Shown here piece by piece: positions 7,333 through 16,300 of a stretch of 64,000 bases of DNA. Source of the stretch: Rhodobiaceae bacterium UBA7804. GTDB taxonomy: Bacteria; Pseudomonadota; Alphaproteobacteria; Parvibaculales; Parvibaculaceae. Both the position numbers and the translations under genes were made by a program. The first letter of the stretch is position 1, and each line of letters begins with the position of its first letter. The stretch lies in NCBI GenBank assembly GCA_002480495.1, contig DLCG01000004.1, forward strand, positions 1-64,000. Reading direction: 5' to 3'. The notes beneath the pieces are model-generated. The model was not told where the DNA came from. It searched no databases and was given only the letters and a program-made list of their open reading frames with translations.

Positions 7333-10064
7333 AAGCTCTGCTGAGCAGCTTGGAGGGTATGACCTCCATGTACATGGCCTCGCAGTCCGGGCCGCACACT
7401 GCCGATTCCATCCGGGAAATCATTTCGCAGCTTCGTGACACACCGATGTTTGCAGGAAAAGTGGAGGATGACGAGGCTGAAGAGCTCGCACGGCTCATAG
7501 AAGAGAAATACGGCATCAGCATGGGCCTTGGCGCGATCGTTGATGCAGAGGATTTCCGACCTTGGCTGCACGACGCGCGAATTAACGGCAAGGTCGGCAA
7601 CTTCTACTGGAGTCGCTATCGTAGTCTTCTGAGCCTGAAGGGACTGCCGAAGTCGGTGATCGATGCCACTGACGAGGTGACGGACCGGGTACTTGACCGT
7701 CTTGGCGATCCAGATAACACCAACCCTTGGAGCCGGCGTGGCATGGTCGTAGGCCATGTCCAGAGCGGCAAGACAGCGAACTACACTGGTTTGATCTGCA
7801 AGGCTGCCGACGCAGGATATCGTCTGATCGTGGTGATCGCAGGTATTCACAATAACCTGCGTAATCAAACACAGGCGCGGATCGACGAGGGGTTCATTGG
7901 CCGAGACACCGGTCGGCTCGCCCATGCCAACAAGGCGCAGCGGCAGAAGATCATTGGTGTAGGTACGTTCGATCAGCGCGAATTCCCGGTCTCGCTGACA
8001 AATACTTTGCGTGATTTCAACAAGGCAACGGCCACCACCAATACCAGCCAGATCGGCCAGTACAATGTTCCAGTTGTCCTGGTGATCAAAAAGAACTCCA
8101 GCACGCTGAAGAACTTGCTGGAGTGGCTGAAGGAGCATTCGGTCCACCAAGGCACGCAGATGGTCAGTCAGCCAATGCTGCTGATTGATGACGAGGCGGA
8201 CAATGCCTCGATCAATACCGCCTATGCCAGAGATGAAGTCACACGCATCAATGGCCAGATCCGGGAATTGCTCTCCCTGTTTCACCGCAGCTGCTACGTT
8301 GGTTACACGGCGACGCCTTTCGCCAACATATTTATCGATCCCGACACCGACGATGAGGCGCTGAAGCAAGACCTCTTCCCACGCCATTTCATCATTGGCC
8401 TGGACGCGCCGACAAATTATTTCGGTGCGCAGAAAGTATTCCTCGACGCCCGCGATCGACACGTTCGACTGATTGATGACAACGAAGATATCCTGCCGAT
8501 GAAGCACAGGATCGACGATCCGGTCAACGTGCTACCCGACAGCCTCGTTCGGGCGGTGCGCGCATTCATCGTGGCACGCGCAATCCGCAACGCACGGGGT
8601 CAACATGCGGCGCATGCCTCGATGCTGGTCAATGCCTCCCGATTCACGGACGTCCAAGGGCGGCTTCGGTCGAGAATCGCCGATGTCGTAGGTCGTATCC
8701 GGGATGCAGTCGCTGTCGACGCAGCCAAAGGTCGCGATGCCCTACGAAATCCGGAGATTGCGGCGCTTCATGCGGTGTGGAAGACGGAATATGCAGATGC
8801 CGAAGGCGCCGACTGGTCCGAAATTCAAGCGCGACTGCACGAGGTTCTGATTGCCGCCCGAATAGTCGAGGTCAACGCCTCGAAGCGGTCACAGGCACTG
8901 GACTATGAACAGGGTGGCGAGCATGGTGTGACAGTCATCGCCGTCGGCGGGTTCTCCCTCTCGCGGGGACTGACACTGGAAGGGCTGACCGTCAGCTACT
9001 TCCTCCGGAACTCCATGATGTACGATACGCTCATGCAGATGGGACGCTGGTTCGGCTATCGTCCCGGCTACGAGGATCTTTGCCGGGTGTGGATCCCCGC
9101 AGATGGTGTCGGCTGGTACGCCCACATCCATGAAGCGATGGAGGACCTCCAAGCCCAGTTGCAGCGCATGGAACTCGTCAAGGCCACGCCGGAGCAGTTC
9201 GGACTGGCCGTGCGAAGCCATCCGGAATCGCTGATCGTGACCGCGCGGAACAAGATGGGTACCGGCCGGGAGTTCCCGGTCAAGGTAGGGCTTGCAGGTA
9301 AACTGGTTGAGACCACGCGCATCCGGACGGACCGAGAACAGCTCGATCGAAACCGGAAAGCAGGGCAAGCGCTGGCTGCTGCAATTAAACTGCGCGGCCG
9401 TAAAGCCGAACACCCCTCCAGAGGTACCCTTTACAAATCGGTTCCCGTTGAGCTGGTGTGTGATTTCCTGCGGGGGTTCCGCGCTGATGCAGCCGATCCC
9501 CTGACAGATCCACGACTCATGAGCGACTACATTGATGCCCGAGCCGACAGCGAGTTGAAGGAATGGGATGTCCTGTTCGCCAGCGCCCAGAAGTCTGATG
9601 CGATCGAGGATGACCTTGAAGGGCTCAAGATGAGGGCATTTGACAGATCGGTTGGCGAGGATGATCTGCGCCAAGGCGTTCTGGCGATCAGCGGAACCAG
9701 TAGACGTGTCGGCTCTCCTGGTGACGAGCGCGTCGGCCTGACAAAAGATCAAATCGATACCGCGGCCAACAATTTCCGTAGCGCCCTCATTACGCAAGGG
9801 AAGAAAGTTCCCGACACTCTGCCTCCACGAATATTCTGCGAGATTTCAGGACGGCGGCCATTGATCATTCTTCGCTTTGTAAACCCTCTTGTGGCCGATG
9901 ACGCGTTGCGTGCGAGGCTGCCAAGCGTCCTGCTTGCCTGGAGCATCTGCTTTCCGCCGTCGGGAATTGACGGCGGCACGGTTGAATACGTCGTCAACAC
10001 TATTCGCATGCGTGAGATGTTCGGCGAGGAGGAAATCGAGGAGGAGGCGCTTGGTGATCCTTAA
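7329..10064 (+). CDS. Z1-domain superfamily II helicase/ATPase
   Basis: The Z1 signature is clear: Walker A VGHVQSGKTANYTGL (near residue 140), Walker B LLIDDEADNAS (near 284), motif III GYTATPFANIF (near 324), and FSLSRGLTLEGL then QMGRWFGYR (motifs V and VI, near 568). These are SF2 translocase motifs. The protein has 911 residues from the GTG at 7329, which overlaps the upstream TGA as GTGA and follows AGAGAAG; a reading beginning 18 codons earlier would sit inside the ATPase gene. Z1 proteins accompany MORC-like ATPases and cytosine methylases in predicted restriction systems. The C-terminal third (about 620-911) has no motif I recognise. It overlaps the next gene by 11 bp. Confidence 0.88.
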   Translation: MKALLSSLEGMTSMYMASQSGPHTADSIREIISQLRDTPMFAGKVEDDEAEELARLIEEKYGISMGLGAIVDAEDFRPWLHDARINGKVGNFYWSRYRSLLSLKGLPKSVIDATDEVTDRVLDRLGDPDNTNPWSRRGMVVGHVQSGKTANYTGLICKAADAGYRLIVVIAGIHNNLRNQTQARIDEGFIGRDTGRLAHANKAQRQKIIGVGTFDQREFPVSLTNTLRDFNKATATTNTSQIGQYNVPVVLVIKKNSSTLKNLLEWLKEHSVHQGTQMVSQPMLLIDDEADNASINTAYARDEVTRINGQIRELLSLFHRSCYVGYTATPFANIFIDPDTDDEALKQDLFPRHFIIGLDAPTNYFGAQKVFLDARDRHVRLIDDNEDILPMKHRIDDPVNVLPDSLVRAVRAFIVARAIRNARGQHAAHASMLVNASRFTDVQGRLRSRIADVVGRIRDAVAVDAAKGRDALRNPEIAALHAVWKTEYADAEGADWSEIQARLHEVLIAARIVEVNASKRSQALDYEQGGEHGVTVIAVGGFSLSRGLTLEGLTVSYFLRNSMMYDTLMQMGRWFGYRPGYEDLCRVWIPADGVGWYAHIHEAMEDLQAQLQRMELVKATPEQFGLAVRSHPESLIVTARNKMGTGREFPVKVGLAGKLVETTRIRTDREQLDRNRKAGQALAAAIKLRGRKAEHPSRGTLYKSVPVELVCDFLRGFRADAADPLTDPRLMSDYIDARADSELKEWDVLFASAQKSDAIEDDLEGLKMRAFDRSVGEDDLRQGVLAISGTSRRVGSPGDERVGLTKDQIDTAANNFRSALITQGKKVPDTLPPRIFCEISGRRPLIILRFVNPLVADDALRARLPSVLLAWSICFPPSGIDGGTVEYVVNTIRMREMFGEEEIEEEALGDP

Positions 10065-11028
10065 TGAGACGCCGTGGTCGGGCCTTGAGGCTGGAAAGAC
10101 GGACACACGCCGCGCGAACGCGTCGGCAAGGTGGAATTGGTTCTGGGCAGTGATGCCGCGCTTCGATGCCGCGCTGGTGCTGCAACTAAGCGACTTGCCA
10201 AGGCCGGCGCCCGATTTGCCGAAGCTCAGGAACCTCGAGATACGGTTCCAGACGCTACCGGGCGGCCCCATCCTATATGTCCGCCTGAAGGACAACGCTC
10301 AACTGGAGCTATTCGAAACCTTGTGTCGCGACGTGATGGCGGCTGGCGAGCAGGCCGAAACCGAGGCCGAGGCGCTGGAAAGGGCAATCGGGCGCACGTT
10401 TCGCTGGCACTACCTTTTGCGGGGCGGAAGGCTAGAAGTCCTGTCGGAAGAAGAGCAGAAGGGCCTCGTCGGCGAAATCGAGGTCCTGAAGCTCCTGATC
10501 GCCACCTTAGGTGCGAAACCTGCTCTTGCAGCGTGGACGGGTCCTTCTGGCGCTCCGAAGGATTTTGAACTCAAGGCAGACTGCATCGAGGTGAAGGCCC
10601 GGCGCGGGGCATCGCAGCCCTTCGTGAAGATCACGAGCGAGCACCAGCTCGCCGATGTGCCTAATCGCCGTCTCTGGCTTGGAGTTCTTGCAGTCGACAA
10701 GGTCCAGCCGCCCCATGGCCGGACGCTGACGGAGTATGTGGACGAGGTGACAGAGCTACTTGAACGGACGGAGCCGTCCGCCATCACGGATTGGGATTTT
10801 CACCTTGTCGACGTTGGATACGACGCGCAGCATGACTATTCGGCCTGGCGATGGATCGTGACCGCTCCAGAATTCCACACCGTTGCAGAAGGCTTTCCCC
10901 GTATCGCCGCGCCGATCCCGCTTGGCGTGTCCAATTTGTCCTACGCGCTCGCGCTGTCAGCTTGCACCCCTTTCAAAACGAGCTGGGACAAGGTACGGGC
11001 GAAGCTTGTCGATGAGGACAGGCAATGA
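10054..11028 (+). CDS. PD-(D/E)XK motif protein (DUF4420-like), predicted nuclease subunit
   Basis: A 324-residue protein from GTG 10054, which has GAGGAGG nine bases upstream; this start overlaps the Z1 gene's end by 11 bp. A PD-(D/E)XK core is visible as GLVGEIEVLK (first acid, near residue 140), PKDFELK (near 167) and IEVKARR (near 178). Proteins of this kind sit between Z1 and AIPR genes in comparable loci, and I infer it is the main DNA-cleaving subunit, since no ordinary type II restriction enzyme is encoded here. The C-terminal half has conserved-looking patches but no named domain. Its stop overlaps the AIPR start as ATGA. Confidence 0.82.
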   Translation: MILNETPWSGLEAGKTDTRRANASARWNWFWAVMPRFDAALVLQLSDLPRPAPDLPKLRNLEIRFQTLPGGPILYVRLKDNAQLELFETLCRDVMAAGEQAETEAEALERAIGRTFRWHYLLRGGRLEVLSEEEQKGLVGEIEVLKLLIATLGAKPALAAWTGPSGAPKDFELKADCIEVKARRGASQPFVKITSEHQLADVPNRRLWLGVLAVDKVQPPHGRTLTEYVDEVTELLERTEPSAITDWDFHLVDVGYDAQHDYSAWRWIVTAPEFHTVAEGFPRIAAPIPLGVSNLSYALALSACTPFKTSWDKVRAKLVDEDRQ

Positions 11029-13094
11029 GCGACCTTGATGAATATCACCAGAACCTGATGGCAGATATCCGCCGCGAGGCAGACGCGAGCGGCATCATGA
11101 TGGTCGAGGCCTTCTTCGACCGGATGACCGAGCGGCTGACTGAAGCGGGCGAATTAGAGGTAGCTGATCGCGCGTACTACCAGAGCGGTGAGGGTGGCCA
11201 GAAGCTCAGGATTGACGGATATGCTGGCGACCCGCGCGACAGCGAGGGGGTTCTGGGCCTCATCATCTGCGACTTTGTCGACAGCGACGAGGTACAGACC
11301 TTCGCAAAGGGCGACGTTCCGCCCATCCTCAACCCGCTGATCCGCTTCCTGAAAAAAGCCCGAACAGAAGAATTCCGCGATGCTCTGAACGAGGTCAACC
11401 CCGCATTCCAAGTCTCGGACTTGATCATAACGACCTGGTCGCGGGTCACAAAGGTGAAGCTAATCCTCGTCTCCAATCGTCAATACATCGGTCGCGATGA
11501 TACGGTGAAGCTTGCAGAACTGGCCGACGTACCGGTCACTTGGTCCGTCTGGGATTTGGCGCGGTTCGAGCGGTTCGATCGCTCTGGTCAAGCGCGCGAA
11601 GACATGACTATCGACTTCGCGAACGACTTTGGCGCCCCACTTCCCGCGCTCAAGGCTTCGCAGACCGGCGCGGCCCTCGAAAGCTATCTGCTGATCGTGC
11701 CCGGCGAGCAACTCGCTGCAATCTATGACCGTTGGGGGGCGCGCCTACTCGAGGCAAATGTGCGTTCTTTCCTCCAAGCGCGGGCCAAGACGAACAAGGG
11801 GATCCAGAAGACCGTCAGGGAGGAACCCGAACTCTTCTTCCCATATAACAACGGACTGTCGGCCACTGCCGACAATGTGAACTGCGTGCAGACAAAAGAT
11901 GGTCTAGCCATCTCGTCGATCAGCAACCTGCAGATCGTAAACGGCGCGCAGACGACTGGATCGATTCACGCCGCGCTGAAATCCGCAAAAGAGCAACTTA
12001 AGCAGGTCTTCGTGCAGATGAAGCTGACGGTCGTGCCGCCCGACCGATCGGAGGACATCGTGCCGAAAGTCTCGGAATACGCCAATACTCAGAACAAGGT
12101 GAATGCTGCTGACTTTTTCTCGAACCATCCGTTCCACATCCGGATCGAACAATTCTCGCGCAGCGTCATCTTCACTGCGCGTGATGGGGAACGCCACGAC
12201 AGCAAGTGGTTTTACGAACGGTCGCGCGGGCAATTCATCAATGCGCGCGGCCGGCTGACGCCCGCCCAGCAGAAGAAATTCGATCTGGAATTCCCGAAGG
12301 CGCAGCTCTTCAACAAAACCGACCTCGCCAAATTCGAATACTCCGCCGCCGGACAGCCTCACATCGTCTCGCGGGGTGCGCAGAAGAACTTCGCCGAATT
12401 CGCCAAAGAAATAGGCGACGCCTGGTCGAGGAGCGACGCGAAGTATGACGAGCTCTGGTACCGCCGACTAGTTGCCAAAGCCATCATCTTCAGAAGGCTT
12501 GAGGCAGAGGTGCCAAAGCAGCCTTGGTATGAGGGAGGCTACCGCGCCAATATCGTCACCTACGCCATGGCCAAGATATTCAACGACGCCAATGGGGAAA
12601 AGCAGGTGCTGGACCTCGACACGATCTGGAGGCGTCAGGATATTACGGAAGCCATGTTGGGTGCCTTGCTATTGGCCGCCGCCGAAGCGAATGACGTAAT
12701 CACTCATCCCCCTTCAGGCGTACGCAACATGTCTGAATGGGCCAAGCAGCAAGCTTGCTGGAATGGCTTGAAGGGACGCAAGCTGAACTATGGCGCCACG
12801 TTTGATGATTGTCTGATTCTGGCGGAGGCAGCTCGTACCAGTGAGCGTGATCAGAGGAAGAAGAAGAAGGAGGAAGACGGGATTTCCGCCCAATCAGAAG
12901 TCGTAAATCTTGGAGCAGAATTCTGGCGCGAAATTTTGACGAGGGGCGTCGCGGACAGAAAGCTCACTCTAAAGGATCAGCAAATACTGCAGGTCTGTTC
13001 GTCGATGCCCCGGCAGCTGCCGAGCGAACTGCAATCCAAGTACGCATTGAGCATACTGGAAAGAATGAGTGAGGGAGGAGACATACCCAGTTGA
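11025..13094 (+). CDS. AIPR (abortive infection phage resistance) family protein
   Basis: A 689-residue AIPR-type protein. Hallmarks are FFPYNNGLSATADNV near residue 271 and LQIVNGAQTTGSIHAAL near 301, followed by EYANTQNKVNAADFF. The N-terminus (about 1-200) has a stretch including DGYAGDP and GLIICDF that may form a second nuclease-like fold, as in other AIPR proteins; that is inference. AIPR proteins are known from abortive-infection loci and recur at the 3' end of Z1/PD-(D/E)XK operons. It begins at an ATG overlapping the previous stop and is the last gene of the operon. The ghost TniQ fragment begins nine bases after its stop, on the opposite strand. Confidence 0.87.
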   Translation: MSDLDEYHQNLMADIRREADASGIMMVEAFFDRMTERLTEAGELEVADRAYYQSGEGGQKLRIDGYAGDPRDSEGVLGLIICDFVDSDEVQTFAKGDVPPILNPLIRFLKKARTEEFRDALNEVNPAFQVSDLIITTWSRVTKVKLILVSNRQYIGRDDTVKLAELADVPVTWSVWDLARFERFDRSGQAREDMTIDFANDFGAPLPALKASQTGAALESYLLIVPGEQLAAIYDRWGARLLEANVRSFLQARAKTNKGIQKTVREEPELFFPYNNGLSATADNVNCVQTKDGLAISSISNLQIVNGAQTTGSIHAALKSAKEQLKQVFVQMKLTVVPPDRSEDIVPKVSEYANTQNKVNAADFFSNHPFHIRIEQFSRSVIFTARDGERHDSKWFYERSRGQFINARGRLTPAQQKKFDLEFPKAQLFNKTDLAKFEYSAAGQPHIVSRGAQKNFAEFAKEIGDAWSRSDAKYDELWYRRLVAKAIIFRRLEAEVPKQPWYEGGYRANIVTYAMAKIFNDANGEKQVLDLDTIWRRQDITEAMLGALLLAAAEANDVITHPPSGVRNMSEWAKQQACWNGLKGRKLNYGATFDDCLILAEAARTSERDQRKKKKEEDGISAQSEVVNLGAEFWREILTRGVADRKLTLKDQQILQVCSSMPRQLPSELQSKYALSILERMSEGGDIPS

Positions 13095-13102
13095 GCTTAG
13101 CA

Positions 13103-13312
13103 TCATGAGCGGTCCAGAGAAGATTTCGGGGAGACAAGATATCTTATCGCGTAGGCGTAAACTGATCGCCACACAGCTCTCCGGCTTGCACCGCCGATCT
13201 CGGTCACTATCTCCCGGGCCCAAGCCAATTGAACAACTACGTCCGGCGAAGTCAGCTGCAGGACCGCGGCGTCGTTATAGGTCATCAGGTCTGGGGCTGC
13301 GCGCAATTGGAG
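13103..13312 (-). pseudogene. Remnant of a second TniQ C-terminus
   Basis: Read on the minus strand, this fragment gives APDLMTYNDAA, VVVQLA, IGGASRRAVWRSVYAYA. It aligns with the C-terminus of the intact TniQ at 14506-16290 (APILMTYNNAA, TVVQLA, FGGAGRRAVRRSVYCYA). A slip at DAA/LQ and no upstream TniQ sequence show it is broken. The two copies differ too much to be a recent duplication, so I infer a relic of a distinct, related Tn7-like element. It lies between AIPR and the hsdR tail, in the same orientation as the intact tniQ. Confidence 0.75.
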
Positions 13313-13514
13313 AGGAGCCAATCCGGGGCGACAGCCGCCTCGAATTGATCCGGCCTTACGTATAAGGCTTCAACATTGGCCGAATACGGCGCATCACGCC
13401 GCCTAAAATCTCAGCGTCCCTTTCAGGATGGCTTCTATGCCCGCTCCCTAAGGCTGAATGGGGCAGCCTGAGGAAGTCACCGCCTCCTTCAGGCAGGGCG
13501 CAAGACTTTCGGTG

Positions 13515-13856
13515 ATGGAGAAGCAGATCGAGCTGGTGAGGGACGTCCGGACCGCAAGGCAGAGCAGCGGGGCTCACCCAAGACGAGATTGCTATCTACG
13601 ACGCTCTCGCGGAGAACGAGAGCGCTGTCGAAGCTATGGAAATGATGCTCTCAAGCTTATCGCTCACGAGTTGCTGGAGAGCCTGCAGGGCAATGTGACG
13701 GTGGACTGGTCACGCCGCGAAAGCGCAAGGGCCCGCATGCGGGTGCTCGTGAAGCGGATACTCCGCAAGCACGGCTATCCGCCGGATTTGCAGGACGAGG
13801 CCGTGCAGACCGTGCTTCGTCAGGCCGAGGCGTTATCTGCCAGTTGGGTTGCGTAG
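13515..13856 (+). pseudogene. hsdR: Frameshifted C-terminal tail of type I restriction subunit HsdR
   Basis: Three reading frames must be joined to recover an HsdR C-terminus: MEKQIELVRDVRTARQ (from about 13515), then GLTQDEIAIYDALAENESAV (13570-13630), then NDALKLIAHELLESLQGNV and RARMRVLVKRILRKHGYPP, ending at 13856. This corresponds to the C-terminal helical region (DUF3387-type) of HsdR. At least two frameshifts and loss of the nuclease and helicase domains make it non-functional. It is co-oriented with the truncated hsdM at 228-1565, consistent with both being pieces of one former hsdM...hsdR locus. Confidence 0.82.
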
Positions 13857-14026
13857 GCGGGCGACAAGAAGAGAGTTTGAATGGAAATGCCGCATGAGAA
13901 ATTGGATTTCAGATCAGGGAGATCCGCCCAGGAAGATTGAAGCCTGCTGTGAGGCGGGCCGAGAAAGCATCGATAGCGAACCCGAGTAACTTTTCCGACT
14001 TGACTCGGGATATCGCACATGTTTTT

Positions 14027-14041
14027 GTTCTTGTTATGTTC
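14027..14041 (+). promoter_or_regulatory. Candidate LexA (SOS) box, GTTC-N7-GTTC
   Basis: GTTCTTGTTATGTTC is an exact match to the direct-repeat LexA operator of Alphaproteobacteria (GTTC-N7-GTTC; reverse complement GAAC-N7-GAAC). It lies 45 bp upstream of the start of the small gene at 14086 and is followed by a T-rich stretch. This placement is typical of SOS-controlled promoters such as imuA-imuB-dnaE2; none of those genes is present here. Confidence 0.62.
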
Positions 14042-14085
14042 TTTTTGTGAGTTTAGCCTACCTCTGGTCAACAAGGAGGTTGGTG

Positions 14086-14433
14086 ATGGTTATTTATGTT
14101 GGAAGAGACGGCGTCCTGCAGACGACGCGCTTGAGTGAACAACTGGAACGCATGAAGAGCCTGTGTGCAGATCTTGAATGGCTGCGCGCCGGCGTTATCA
14201 GGCCAACACCTGAGGAAATTGAGCGCGCACCCCTCATCGACGATTACGCCTTTGTTCAACGTGGTGTAGCAGCGCTTCAGGGCAGGATCATCGACCACCC
14301 CATTCTAGGCACAACGAGCGCGATAACATCAGACCTCCATGTGTTCGCCCCCGATCTTGGCTGGGCTCGGACGCTGTCGCGCTATTACAGGCTTGGTTCA
14401 CCTTCGCACTCGATGGCGAGGTGGATTTTCTGA
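14086..14433 (+). CDS. Small protein resembling the DUF6634 family
   Basis: A 115-residue protein. The ATG at 14086 follows a strong AAGGAGG site, so I prefer it to an upstream frame. The pattern of an N-terminal helix (LERMKSLCADLEWLRAGVI), a PTPEEIERAPLID segment, GRIIDHPILG and C-terminal APDLGWARTLSRYYRLG resembles small alphaproteobacterial proteins I associate with DUF6634; that naming is from memory and moderate. Function is unknown. A LexA-type box lies just upstream, so damage-inducible expression is plausible. The gene sits between the hsdR remnant and the 3' end of tniQ, the place where cargo of a Tn7-like element is usually found, and is convergent with tniQ. Confidence 0.6.
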   Translation: MVIYVGRDGVLQTTRLSEQLERMKSLCADLEWLRAGVIRPTPEEIERAPLIDDYAFVQRGVAALQGRIIDHPILGTTSAITSDLHVFAPDLGWARTLSRYYRLGSPSHSMARWIF

Positions 14434-14505
14434 GGGCATCGAACATTCGGTGGGGGAGCGTCGAAGGCAAGGGGTACCGAACACGCAGCGCGCGATTTGG
14501 CAAAA

Positions 14506-16290
14506 TTACACATCATGCGGAGTACCAGCCGCACTGACTCGGGATAACGCATAGCAATAAACGGATCGTCGTACTGCTCGCCGTCCTGCTCCTCCAAACT
14601 CGGACTCGATTTTCTGTTCCTTTGCCAGTTGAACAACCGTGTCGGAGGATGTTTGAAGCAGGTCAGCTGCATTGTTGTAGGTCATGAGAATTGGAGCTTC
14701 GAGGAATTCGGGTATTTCAATATTTCCGTCGATTGCTATCTCAAACTCTTCAGGCTTAACGAGCAATGCGTCGGCATAGGCCGACATCTGTCCATCTCGC
14801 CGCCAAACATTCAGCTTGCCATTCAATATTGTCCTGATAGCTGTAGTCCACGGCGATATCGGGGAACGTGGGAGCTTGACTGCCTCGGATAGCGCCACAA
14901 GATTTTGCGGTTCATTGGTGGGCTTCAAACATCTGTTGAGCAGCGCCTCGCCTAGTTCCTTCACAGAACTGGAGTCTATGAATCCTCTTCGAGGATTGAG
15001 AACCCTGATTTCGGAGGTCAAGAATTTGAGATGTCCAAACTCCAGCAGCTCCCAAACGGAATGTTCGGGAACTCCGATACAGCGCATTGCTTCAGGCACA
15101 TCGAGCGCTTCTTTCAGTTTCTCAAGCCACCCCAGAAGATCTTCCTCGTGCAGGAAATCCTGTGAGGTTCCGTTCTCGTCTTGTGAGACTGTCCGGACTC
15201 CGGGGTAACGCAAAGCCTGTTCAACCGTCCAGCTTGTTAGCTTATGCTTTTTCTTCGCTTCGATGGAGGGTAACCAGCCCGGCCGGTACCACTCGGCACA
15301 ATTTCCGCTGACATGAGATGCAATCAACCCCTTGCGTGAAAAACTGCCTTCAAGAACCTTCTTTAGTAGTTTTGTGAGGTCGGTATTGGGGGCCATAAGG
15401 TGTGATGCAACGGGGCCGAGTTTTCTGATCCTGCCGCAGTAAATATCTTCATCCGGAACTTCAAGATTCATCCAGATGATCTCATAGGCGGATTCGGGCC
15501 AGTTGCGGATCAAACTGAATCCCCGGCGCCACGATTGAAGCGATGGAGCGCTTTTTCGGTCGCTGTTACAGAGCGCATTGTTGACCACATTGGAGGACCA
15601 TTCGAAGCCCGAAGAAAGCATGAGAGCGATACGCAGAAGATCTGCATCTGAAAGATCACGAAGGTCCTCATGCAGCGATGTCCTCAACCGCATCGCTGCT
15701 TCCCGGTCGAGGATAAAACCGGACAAGAGCTGAGCAATCTCCCTTTCGCTCTCGTGGACGAATTCCGATGTCTGCTCCCGAATATCTGCGCCACAATTCT
15801 CACAAATATGGATACCTGCGAATTTTCCCCATCCGAAGTTCTTGCCGCAAGCTGAGCATTTGGAGAGCAGATACTCAAAAGACTCGGGACACCAGTGAAT
15901 GAACTTGACCTCCCATGCGGCGCGATGATGTGGCGAAACGCGCAAGCTCTCTGGAGAAAGACGGCGTATCTGCTTCTCTCGACACCTTGATGCCAGGCGG
16001 CAGCCGAAAAAGTCTATCTCTGAACCGAGTCCCTCTTCATGCCTGTCAACACGGCCATAGAAGAGAGTGCTAAGAATATTTGGATCAACGCCCATGAAGT
16101 ATGCAAGTTCATCGCATTGCTTGCTGTAACGTGTTGCGAGACTCCCCAAGCAAGCAAGCGGCATGTTCAAGTGCGGAAAGATACTGTGCGGGTTTGTGAC
16201 CATGTTCTCATGCGCCGCACGGGCAACCACACCTGCAAGACTTTCACCAGGCAAAATTGAAATCGGAACAACGAATCTCGGCATGGTCAT
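14506..16290 (-). CDS. tniQ: TniQ/TnsD-family target-selection protein
   Basis: A 594-residue protein starting VPISILPGESLAGVVARAA, the typical TniQ N-terminus. A treble-clef zinc site follows: C145/C148 in KCSACGK and C163/C166 in HICENCG. TniQ proteins recognise the target and recruit the TnsC ATPase. It is longer than short TniQ proteins and closer to TnsD length, suggesting an extended C-terminal DNA-binding part; the last 60 residues (AADLLQTSSDTVVQLAKEQK) look like an excisionase-type helix-turn-helix. The target is unknown. It lies 10 bp after tnsC. A diverged copy of its C-terminus is preserved as a fossil at 13103-13312. Confidence 0.86.
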   Translation of the reverse strand: MTMPRFVVPISILPGESLAGVVARAAHENMVTNPHSIFPHLNMPLACLGSLATRYSKQCDELAYFMGVDPNILSTLFYGRVDRHEEGLGSEIDFFGCRLASRCREKQIRRLSPESLRVSPHHRAAWEVKFIHWCPESFEYLLSKCSACGKNFGWGKFAGIHICENCGADIREQTSEFVHESEREIAQLLSGFILDREAAMRLRTSLHEDLRDLSDADLLRIALMLSSGFEWSSNVVNNALCNSDRKSAPSLQSWRRGFSLIRNWPESAYEIIWMNLEVPDEDIYCGRIRKLGPVASHLMAPNTDLTKLLKKVLEGSFSRKGLIASHVSGNCAEWYRPGWLPSIEAKKKHKLTSWTVEQALRYPGVRTVSQDENGTSQDFLHEEDLLGWLEKLKEALDVPEAMRCIGVPEHSVWELLEFGHLKFLTSEIRVLNPRRGFIDSSSVKELGEALLNRCLKPTNEPQNLVALSEAVKLPRSPISPWTTAIRTILNGKLNVWRRDGQMSAYADALLVKPEEFEIAIDGNIEIPEFLEAPILMTYNNAADLLQTSSDTVVQLAKEQKIESEFGGAGRRAVRRSVYCYALSRVSAAGTPHDV

Positions 16291-16300
16291 CTTGCGGGGT

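Noticed and set aside
7326..8507. 393-residue minus-strand frame opposite the Z1 gene
   Set aside because: Shadow frame in GC-rich sequence; the sense strand encodes complete SF2 motifs.
13069..13365. 98-residue plus-strand frame after AIPR
   Set aside because: The minus strand of the same stretch matches the TniQ C-terminus, which explains the sequence better.
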